Assembly: GCA_965371445.1 (NCBI GenBank)
Contig: CBDUYN010000236.1
Location: 1 to 13,415 of the forward strand
Length of the DNA stretch: 13,415 nucleotides
Source: DASWIG01 sp965371445
Lineage (GTDB): Bacteria > Acidobacteriota > Thermoanaerobaculia > Multivoradales > J023
Reading direction: 5' to 3'
Below, one piece after another: positions 6,109 to 12,661 of this stretch. Each line of letters starts with the position of its first letter. Within the stretch, counting starts at the first letter, position 1. The notes below the pieces were generated by a model, which worked only from the letters and a program-made list of their open reading frames with translations, searched no databases and was not told where the DNA came from. The translations under genes and the position numbers were made by a program.

Positions 6109-9012
6109 ATGCCCGACACCGCCCAGGAGACTCCGTCTTCCCGCCTGCTGCGCCTGGGGGTCGACCTGCGCCCCGGCGAGGGGACTCTGTGTTGCCTGCT
6201 CTTTGCGATCCATTTCCTGCTGCTCGCCTTTCAGTACGCGTCCAAAGCGGTGCGCCAGGCGACCTACATCGACGTCTGGGGCTCCGAGCAGCTGCCCTTC
6301 GTCTATCTCTTGATCGCGGTGGTCTCCTACCCGGTGCTGCGCCTCTACGGATATCTCGTCACGCGCTACGAGCAGCAGCGGCTGCTCGTCGCCTCGGCGC
6401 TCCTGGTGGCGGCGACCCTCGGGGCCTTCTGGTGGCTCTTCACCCTCGACGCGCGTTGGGTGAGCGCCGCTTTCTACGTCTGGGTGTCGATCGTCGGGAT
6501 CCTGCTCGTGAGCCAGTTTTGGTCGTTCGCGAGCCATCGATTGAACCCGCGCCAGGCGAAGCGGCTGTTCGGCTTCATCGGTGCCGGAGGGCTTCTGGGA
6601 TCGATCGCCGGCGGCCAGATGACCACGTTGGCGAGCTCGCTTTTCCACACCCGCGACGCGCTGCTGCTCGCCGCCGGCGTGCTCGTGGTCTTCGCCGTCC
6701 TGGTGCTGAGGGGGGCCGGCGGCGGGGAGGCCGAGGAGCCGGCCGCGGCGCGCGGCGCGTCCGAGGCGCTGCGCGACGCCAAAGGCGGCTTCGACGTGGT
6801 CCGCAACTCGCGCTACCTGCAGCTCATTGCCGCCGTCATGCTGATCATGTCGATGGTCGCCCAGGTGATCGACATGCAGTTCAGTTGGGTGGTCGAGCAG
6901 TCAAAAGAAACCCTCCAGGAACGCACGGCCGCCTTTGGCAACCTCTTCAGCATCATGGGCCTTTCGGCCTTCATCTTCCAGATGGCCTTCACGTCGCGGA
7001 TCCACCGGCGCCTCGGGGTCGGCTTCGCGCTGCGGGTCCTGCCTTTGACCAACGGCTTCGGGACGGTGCTCTTTGCGATCGCCGCGATCACGATGTCGCC
7101 GCTCATGTACCCCGCGGCCTGGTTGCTCAAGATCAGCGAGAACGGACTGCGCTACTCGCTCGACCAGGCCACCCGGGAGCTTCTTTTCCAGCCGGTGCCC
7201 ACCCACCAACGGCCGCTGGCGAAGGCGATGATCGACGTATTCGTCCAGCGTCTGGCCAAGGGTGCGGCGGCGGTGGTGCTCTTCACGGTGAGCTTTGGCT
7301 GGATCCCCATCGAGCACACGGTGTGGTTCAGCCTGGCGTTGATCGTGGTCTGGATGGTGCTTATCACCGCCACCCAGCGCCATTACGTGACGTCGTTTCG
7401 CGACGCCCTCCAGACGCGGCGCCTGGAGGCCGACCGGCGGCTCGACGTCGCCGACGTCCGGACCCTGGAGGTACTGATCGAGGGAATCGGCAGCTCCGAC
7501 TCGCGCGAGGTCCTCTACTGCCTGGACCTCCTGGAGGCGAACGACCGCGGCCACCTGGTGCCGCCGATGATGCTCCATCACGACGATCCCGAGGTGCGCT
7601 GCAAGGTGCTCAGGATCCTGAAGCAGCAGGAGCGCAGCGACGTCTCGCCGCTCGTCGAGAAGCTCCTCGTCGACTCCGATCCCACGGTACGCGCCACCGC
7701 CACCCTGGCGCTGGTGGCCCTGACGCCCCAGGACATCCGGCACCTGATGCTCAGCCATCTGCGCGACCCGGACGTCCGGGTCCGCGGCGTGGCGGTGAGC
7801 TACCTCGCGCAGCAGGACGACGACGAGATCCGTCAACAGGCCGATTCGACGCTCGTCGAGATGCTCGCCGACGGCGACTCGACGGTCCGCCTCGAAGCGG
7901 CGAAGGCGATCGGCGGCATGAACGATCCCCTGCACCAGGCGGGGCTCGTCCAACTCCTCTACGACAAGGACCACGAGGTCATCCGTGCCGCGGTGACCGC
8001 GGTCGAGCGGCGTGTCAACGCCGGGAGCGAGAACCCGCTCTACGTCCCGATCCTGATCTCGCTGCTCCACAACCGGCGCGTGAAGCACGACGCGCGCAAC
8101 GCCCTCGTGGCCTACGGCTCCACCGTCGTGCCGGCATTGCAACATTTCCTGAACGACGTCCAGGAGGAGATCTGGGTACGCCGGGCGTTGCCCAAGACGA
8201 TTGCCGCGATCGGCGGTCCTTCCGCCATGGAGGCTCTTTTCGAAAGCCTCCAGGCGAGCGACCTCTTCCTGCGCCGCAAGGTGATCGAAGCGCTGGGCCG
8301 GGTACACGCGGCGGATCCGGGCGTCTACGTCGACCGGGCGGTGGTCGAGGACCAGGTGGCGGCGGAGAGCCACGCCTACCTGCGCACCGTGGTCGACCTG
8401 TGGAGCCTTTCGGGCGGCCGGAGGTTCGGGCTTCGCGGCCCGCGGGTCGTCTGGCACCGATCCGCCGAGCCGCATCTGCTCCAACGGCTCCTGGCCGACC
8501 GCATGGACGACCACGTGAGGAACCTCTTCGGCCTCCTCGCCCTGCTGCATACGCCGCGCGACATCCGCGCCGCGCTGCGGGGGCTGTGGAGCGAGGTGAC
8601 GCGTCAGCGGGCGACCGCCCTGGAGTTCTTGGACAACGTCCTCTCAGGCGAGGTGAAGCGCCTGGTCTTCGCGGTGATCGACGAGGTGCCGATGAGCGAC
8701 CGGCTGCGCGAGGCGAAGCGTCTCTTCGAGATTTCACCGTCCGACGCCGCGGCGACCTTGCAGCGCTTGACCGTCGCCCCGTCGGTGGGCGACGACGACG
8801 GCGCCTGGGTCACCGCGGCGGCGCTTCACTACGTCCACGACCACCAGCTCTCGAAGCTCTACCCGTTGATCTACCGCGCCGCCGAGCAGGGACGCGAGTC
8901 CCTGGTGGAGGAGACGACCAAGCTTCTCTTGTCATGGATCGAAGGGGACCCGGCCCTGACGGCCACCGTGGCGGCGCGTCCGGTGGCGTTCGGGAAGGGC
9001 GAACAGAAATGA
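6109..9012 (+). CDS. NTT-like nucleotide transporter fused to HEAT repeats
   Basis: A 967-residue two-part protein. Residues about 25-425 hold roughly 11-12 hydrophobic segments (for example 28-46, 64-84, 92-111, 118-139, 154-172, 183-201, 236-256, 275-295, 306-328, 404-421). The arrangement resembles the ATP/ADP translocase (NTT/Npt) family, including the segment RYSLDQATRELLFQPVP before the last helices. Residues about 465-735 contain seven or so HEAT-type helix pairs with the recurrent D-x-x-V-R pattern (DSDPTVRATATLAL, DPDVRVRGVAVSYL, DGDSTVRLEAAKAI). A further helical part runs to the end. HEAT arrays bind proteins, so the cytoplasmic tail may regulate or tether the transporter. The ATG at 6109 gives a normal N-terminus before the first helix; the frame stays open upstream inside apaH, but that is shadow. 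The substrate is inferred from family only and untested. Confidence 0.8.
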   Translation: MPDTAQETPSSRLLRLGVDLRPGEGTLCCLLFAIHFLLLAFQYASKAVRQATYIDVWGSEQLPFVYLLIAVVSYPVLRLYGYLVTRYEQQRLLVASALLVAATLGAFWWLFTLDARWVSAAFYVWVSIVGILLVSQFWSFASHRLNPRQAKRLFGFIGAGGLLGSIAGGQMTTLASSLFHTRDALLLAAGVLVVFAVLVLRGAGGGEAEEPAAARGASEALRDAKGGFDVVRNSRYLQLIAAVMLIMSMVAQVIDMQFSWVVEQSKETLQERTAAFGNLFSIMGLSAFIFQMAFTSRIHRRLGVGFALRVLPLTNGFGTVLFAIAAITMSPLMYPAAWLLKISENGLRYSLDQATRELLFQPVPTHQRPLAKAMIDVFVQRLAKGAAAVVLFTVSFGWIPIEHTVWFSLALIVVWMVLITATQRHYVTSFRDALQTRRLEADRRLDVADVRTLEVLIEGIGSSDSREVLYCLDLLEANDRGHLVPPMMLHHDDPEVRCKVLRILKQQERSDVSPLVEKLLVDSDPTVRATATLALVALTPQDIRHLMLSHLRDPDVRVRGVAVSYLAQQDDDEIRQQADSTLVEMLADGDSTVRLEAAKAIGGMNDPLHQAGLVQLLYDKDHEVIRAAVTAVERRVNAGSENPLYVPILISLLHNRRVKHDARNALVAYGSTVVPALQHFLNDVQEEIWVRRALPKTIAAIGGPSAMEALFESLQASDLFLRRKVIEALGRVHAADPGVYVDRAVVEDQVAAESHAYLRTVVDLWSLSGGRRFGLRGPRVVWHRSAEPHLLQRLLADRMDDHVRNLFGLLALLHTPRDIRAALRGLWSEVTRQRATALEFLDNVLSGEVKRLVFAVIDEVPMSDRLREAKRLFEISPSDAAATLQRLTVAPSVGDDDGAWVTAAALHYVHDHQLSKLYPLIYRAAEQGRESLVEETTKLLLSWIEGDPALTATVAARPVAFGKGEQK

Positions 9013-9028
9013 AACGAGACCGAAGACT

Positions 9029-11119
9029 TTGAACCACTCTCAGATCGTCAGCTTCCTCTGGGGTGTCGCGGATTTGATCCGCGACACCTTCAAGCGCGGC
9101 AAGTACCAGGACGTCATTCTGCCGCTCACCGTCCTGCGCCGGCTCGACTGCGTCCTGGCCGAGAAAAAGCCCCAGGTCCTCGCGGCGCAGGCCCGCTTCA
9201 AGGGTAAGCTCGACAACCCGGACAAACAGCTCCGCCGGGCCTCGGGCTTCGCGTTTTACAACACGTCGCTCTACGACTTCGAAAAGCTCCTCGCCGACGC
9301 GCCCAACCTCGCCGCCAACCTGCGCAACTACATCGCCGGCTTCAGCCCCAACATGCGCGAGGTGGTCGAGAAGTTCGACTTCGACAACACCTTGAGCAAG
9401 CTCGACGAAGCCGGCCTCCTCTTCCAGGTTCTCGAACGCTTCAAGAACGTCGACCTCCACCCCGACAAGGTCGACAACCCGACCATGGGGACGGTCTTCG
9501 AGGAGCTGATCCGCAAGTTCAACGAGGCCTTGAACGAGAACCCTGGCGAGCACTTCACGCCCCGCGACGTCGTCCACCTGATGGTCGACCTGCTGCTCGC
9601 CGGCGACGAGAAGCGCATCGGACGCCAGGGCGCGGTGTTGACCGTCTGCGACCCCTGCTGCGGCTCGGGCGGCATGCTCACCATCGCCAAGGATCACGTC
9701 AACTTCGGGGTCCGCGACGGCGAGAAGCTGGTTCGCAAGCCCATCAACCCCGACGCGGCCGTCCACCTCTTCGGCCAGGAAGTCAACCCCGAGACCTTCG
9801 CCATCTGCAAGTCCGACCTCTTCATGAAGTCCGAGGACGGCCGCGACGCCGAGCGCATCCTCTTCGGCAGCACCCTCTCGAGCGACCGGCACGCCGGAGC
9901 CACCTTCGACTACCTGATCGCCAACCCGCCCTACGGCAAGGACTGGAAACGCGACGACGAGGTGGTCAGGAACGAGCACGAGCGCGGCCTCGCCGGACGC
10001 TTCGGACCCGGGCTGCCGCGCATCAGCGACGGACAGCTCCTCTTCCTGCTCCACATGCTGGCCCACCGCAAGGCTTCCGAAGAGGGTGGCACGCGCATCG
10101 CCGTCATCATGAACGGCTCGCCGCTTTTTACGGGCGACGCCGGCAGCGGCGAGAGCGAGATCCGCCGCTACGTCCTTGAGGACGACTGGCTTGAGACCCT
10201 GATCGCGCTCCCGGAGCAGCTCTTCTACAACACGGGCATCGCCACCTACGTCTGGGTGCTCACGAACCGCAAGGCACCGAAGCGCCGGGGAAAGGTACAG
10301 CTGATCGACGCGACGTCGTTCTGGGTGCCGATGCGCAAGAGCCTGGGCGACAAGCGGCGCGAGATCCCGCCGGAAAAAGCAAAAGAGATCATGGCGCTGC
10401 GTCGCTCCTTCGCCGAGGGCGAGCACTCCAAGATCTTCCCGAGCACGCACTTCGGCTTCCGCAAGATCACCGTCGAGCGGCCACTGCGCCTCGGCTTTCA
10501 GGTGACACCGGAGCGCGTCGCGCGCCTGGAGCAGACGAAGGCGTTTTGTAACCTGGCCGTGTCTCGCAAGCGGGGCGCGGCGGCGCAGGCGGAGGTCGAG
10601 GAAGGCCAGGAGATGCAGGAGCTCATCCTCCAGATCTTGGAGGACTTCGAGGACCGAAAGCTCTACAAGAGCCGCGACGCCTTCGAGGACGTCCTCTTCG
10701 GCACCTTCGCCGACGTCGGCGTCAAGCTCCCGGCGCCGCTCAAAAAAGCGCTCCTCTCGGCGCTCGCGGAGCGCGACGAGACGGCCGAGGTCTGCCGCGA
10801 CAAGGACGGCGAGCCGGAGCCCGACACGGACCTGCGCGACACGGAGAGCGTCCCGCTCGCGGAGAGCGTCGAGGACTTCTTCGAGCGCGAGGTCCGGCCC
10901 CACGTCGCCGACGCCTGGATCGACACCACGAAGCGCGACCCCAAGGACGGCGAGGTGGGGCTCGTGGGCTACGAGATCAACTTCAACCGCTACTTCTACG
11001 AGTACACGCCGCCGCGTCCGCTGGAGGAGATCGAGGCGGACATCAAGGCGGTCGAGAAGGACATCGTCCGCATGCTGGCGGAGGTCACGGGCTCGTCGCC
11101 GGAGGAGCTGGCTCCGTGA
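9029..11119 (+). CDS. hsdM: Type I restriction-modification methyltransferase subunit M
   Basis: N6-adenine DNA methyltransferase subunit of a type I complex (M2S, or R2M2S with HsdR). It has 696 residues. An N-terminal HsdM helical domain begins IVSFLWGVADLIRDTFKRGK. Then come the FTPRDVVHLMVDLLL segment (176-190), the AdoMet-binding motif DPCCGSGGML (208-217) and the catalytic NPPY (299-302), followed by GKDWK. The C-terminal part from about 500 is charged and helical (EEGQEMQELILQILEDFEDR) and ends in a coiled-coil-like segment, presumably for contact with HsdS. I chose the TTG at 9029 because it yields the standard MNHSQIVSFLWG start. No strong Shine-Dalgarno precedes it. It lies 16 bases after the transporter stop, so translation may be coupled. 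An ATG at 9009 is out of frame and closes after seven codons. Key motifs are intact. Confidence 0.94.
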   Translation: MNHSQIVSFLWGVADLIRDTFKRGKYQDVILPLTVLRRLDCVLAEKKPQVLAAQARFKGKLDNPDKQLRRASGFAFYNTSLYDFEKLLADAPNLAANLRNYIAGFSPNMREVVEKFDFDNTLSKLDEAGLLFQVLERFKNVDLHPDKVDNPTMGTVFEELIRKFNEALNENPGEHFTPRDVVHLMVDLLLAGDEKRIGRQGAVLTVCDPCCGSGGMLTIAKDHVNFGVRDGEKLVRKPINPDAAVHLFGQEVNPETFAICKSDLFMKSEDGRDAERILFGSTLSSDRHAGATFDYLIANPPYGKDWKRDDEVVRNEHERGLAGRFGPGLPRISDGQLLFLLHMLAHRKASEEGGTRIAVIMNGSPLFTGDAGSGESEIRRYVLEDDWLETLIALPEQLFYNTGIATYVWVLTNRKAPKRRGKVQLIDATSFWVPMRKSLGDKRREIPPEKAKEIMALRRSFAEGEHSKIFPSTHFGFRKITVERPLRLGFQVTPERVARLEQTKAFCNLAVSRKRGAAAQAEVEEGQEMQELILQILEDFEDRKLYKSRDAFEDVLFGTFADVGVKLPAPLKKALLSALAERDETAEVCRDKDGEPEPDTDLRDTESVPLAESVEDFFEREVRPHVADAWIDTTKRDPKDGEVGLVGYEINFNRYFYEYTPPRPLEEIEADIKAVEKDIVRMLAEVTGSSPEELAP

Positions 11120-11156
11120 GGCAGGGCTTGGTGAGCTTCGAGTCTCGGGGCTGACG

Positions 11157-11786
11157 GGGACGCCCTGCCGGAGACTTCTACGGCGCGCACGACGAATTGG
11201 CAAGCCCTGGCAAGAACTTTTGCCCACGCGGAGAGTTTTGAGCAAGCCCTGCTCGAAACTTTTGCTGGCGCGAAAAGTCTTGGGCAACCCCTGCTCAGAA
11301 CTTTTGTCGGCGCGGAAAGTTCTGGGCAACCCCTGCTCAGAACTCTTGTCGGCGCGGAAAATTTTGGGCAACCCCTGCTCAGAACTTTTGTCGGCGCGGA
11401 AAGTTTTGGGCAACCCCTGCTCAGAACTTTTGCCGGCGCGGAAAGTTCTGGGCAACCCCTGGTCAAGACTCTTGCCGGCGCGGAAAGTTCTGGGCAACCC
11501 CTGCTCAAAACTTTTGCCGGCGCGGAAAGTTTTGGGCAGGCCCTGCTCAAAACTCTCGCCGGCGCGGAAAGTTTTGGGCGACCCCTGGTCAAAACTTTTG
11601 CCGGCGCGGAAAGTTTTGGGCAAGTCCTGCTCAAAACTCTCGCCGGCGCGGAAAGTTTTGGGCAAGCCGTGCTCAAAACTTTTGCCGATCGTGCAGCCGA
11701 CGGGCGGCCGCCGTCCGGACCTTCCGCCGCGCGCGAGACGGGCCGGCAACCCCTGCCCAGGACTTCCACCGGCCGCGCCGGGCGCC
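11157..11786. repeat. Array of 42-bp tandem units between hsdM and abiEi
   Basis: Fifteen consecutive 42-base units in strict phase start 38 bases after hsdM. Unit starts are 11157, 11199, 11241, 11283, then every 42 to 11745. The consensus reads GGCAACCCCTGCTCA, then RAACTTTTGCCGG, then CGCGGAAAGTTTTG. Units from 11283 to 11660 are nearly identical; those at 11199, 11241 and 11661 are intermediate; those at 11157, 11703 and 11745 are decayed but still in register. Every unit contains CAAAACTTT-type (positions 14-22) and AAAGTTTTG-type (34-42) arms that are mutual inverted repeats, separated by 11 bases within a unit and 13 across units. There is no unique spacer sequence, so it is not a CRISPR. 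Because 42 is divisible by three, several frames stay open on both strands; I do not believe any is a gene. Confidence 0.9.
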
Positions 11787-11827
11787 TACAAGGGTTCGCG
11801 GCCCGCTGCAACCTCCTTGAAGACCTC

Positions 11828-11981
11828 TTGCCCGCCCGAAGGGCGTCTTCTTGCCCGCCCGAAGGGCGTCTTCGGGCGAAGCCCGTCTTTCCACTTGGCC
11901 CGCCGGCGTCCCGCCGGCCGGACGCGTTAGCGTCCTTGCCCGCCCGTAGGGCGTCTTCTTGCCCGCCCGAAGGGCGTCTTC
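11828..11981. repeat. Four 23-bp hairpin repeats and associated small hairpins
   Basis: A 23-base unit (TTGCCCGCCCGAAGG then GCGTCTTC) occurs as two tandem pairs: 11828-11850 with 11851-11873, and 11936-11958 with 11959-11981. The third copy carries GTA instead of GAA in the loop. Each holds the hairpin CGCCC-GAA-GGGCG. Between the pairs lie further hairpins: CGGGC-GAA-GCCCG (11873-11885), GCCGGCG-TCC-CGCCGGC (11902-11918) and GGACGC-GTTA-GCGTCC (11920-11935). They could slow RNA polymerase or protect RNA ends between the 42-bp array and the abiEi operator. Their style (CGxCC, three-base loop, GGxCG) recalls the hairpins at 992-1027. Confidence 0.75.
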
Positions 11982-12000
11982 AGGCCCGCCCCAAGGTCAT

Positions 12001-12054
12001 GGATACGACAAAACGTCGGCACATCCGCGTAAGTGCCGACGTTTTGTCGTATCC
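12001..12054. promoter_or_regulatory. Perfect 22-bp-arm inverted repeat: probable AbiEi operator
   Basis: Arms 12001-12022 and 12033-12054 are exact reverse complements around a 10-base centre (ATCCGCGTAA). Each arm contains an internal smaller dyad, CGAC-AAAAC-GTCG (12006-12018 in the left arm). The right arm ends 7 bases before the abiEi ATG. AbiEi antitoxins are known to bind inverted repeats in their own promoter cooperatively and repress it, and the size and position here fit. TATCCT (12050-12055), at the edge of the right arm, could be a -10 box that would start transcription at or beside the ATG at 12062, giving a leaderless mRNA. I see no convincing -35. As RNA it would be a very stable hairpin. 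Confidence 0.75.
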
Positions 12055-12061
12055 TGGTCCT

Positions 12062-12661
12062 ATGACCGCCTACGCCGACACCCTCGACGCCCTGCCTCTG
12101 CCCTTCGTGTTCCGCCCACGGGACTTGGAGGCCCATGGCATCCCCCGCAGCCGTCTGGAGACCTGGCTTCGGCGCGGCGTGGTCGAGCAACTGGAGCGCG
12201 GCCTCTATCTGCGTACCGACGCCGAGCCGGACGAGAACGAGACGATCTCCACGGTCGTCGCCCGGGTTCCCCAGGCGGTCGTCTGCCTGCTGACGGCGCT
12301 ACATTTCCACGACATCGGTACAGAGCTTCCCCGGAAGGTGTGGATTGCCATAAACCGCAAGGCGCGCAAGCCCCGGCTCGGCCGTTTGCCGGTGCGCATC
12401 GTGCGATTCTCCGGGCCGATGCTTACTTATGGCGTGGACACCGTCGAGATGAACGGCGTGCCCGTCCGGATCACCTCACCGGCACGCACTGTGGTCGACT
12501 GTTTCCGGTACAGGAAGAAGTTCGGCCTTGACGTAGCGCTCGAGGCTCTGCGTGACGTCTTCACCGAGCGTCGTGCCACGGTCGACGAAATCCTACGGGC
12601 GGCTGAGGTTGGTCGGGTGCGGAGCGTGATCATGCCCTATATGGAAGCCATGGCGTCGTGA
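12062..12661 (+). CDS. AbiEi-family antitoxin / transcriptional regulator
   Basis: A 199-residue protein. Residues about 5-50 form a winged helix-turn-helix (FRPRDLEAHGIPRSRLETWL then RRGVVEQLERGLYL). The rest matches the AbiEi C-terminal domain, including GVPVRITSPARTVVDCFRYR (132-151) and KFGLDVALEALRD (153-165). In type IV toxin-antitoxin systems AbiEi represses its own operon and counteracts the AbiEii nucleotidyltransferase toxin. Here no AbiEii follows; the TGA overlaps the hsdS start (GTGA, 12658-12661). I chose the ATG at 12062, just beyond the inverted repeat. An in-frame ATG at 11999 would put the operator inside the gene and lacks a sensible ribosome site. No Shine-Dalgarno precedes 12062, fitting a leaderless transcript. 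Likely role: autorepressor setting the level of the abiEi-hsdS message (inference). Confidence 0.85.
   Translation: MTAYADTLDALPLPFVFRPRDLEAHGIPRSRLETWLRRGVVEQLERGLYLRTDAEPDENETISTVVARVPQAVVCLLTALHFHDIGTELPRKVWIAINRKARKPRLGRLPVRIVRFSGPMLTYGVDTVEMNGVPVRITSPARTVVDCFRYRKKFGLDVALEALRDVFTERRATVDEILRAAEVGRVRSVIMPYMEAMAS

Noticed and set aside
6189..9032. A 947-codon plus-strand frame overlapping the NTT-HEAT gene
   Set aside because: It is Arg/Gly/Pro-rich in the manner of shadow frames. The overlapping frame has membrane helices and HEAT repeats.
9009..9032. ATG start for hsdM just upstream
   Set aside because: Different frame; it closes after seven codons. The TTG at 9029 gives the standard HsdM N-terminus.
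8810..11749. A 979-codon open frame on the minus strand across hsdM and the 42-bp array
   Set aside because: It is antisense to a gene with intact HsdM motifs; its composition is that of a GC-rich shadow frame, and its start lies in the array, where the period divisible by three keeps frames open. The 14-residue repeats it would encode mirror the DNA array.
11157..11786. CRISPR array
   Set aside because: Units are contiguous with no unique spacers, and no cas genes are in the window.
11220..11930. A 236-codon plus-strand frame through the array, encoding 14-residue repeats such as KVLGNPCSELLSAR
   Set aside because: It starts with TTG without a ribosome site. Differences between units are not concentrated at third codon positions in this frame. 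A minus-strand frame shows a slight third-position bias, but too weak to claim a gene.
11999..12061. Earlier in-frame ATG for the AbiEi gene
   Set aside because: It would put the 54-bp inverted repeat inside the coding region and has no properly spaced ribosome site; the added residues do not look like the family.
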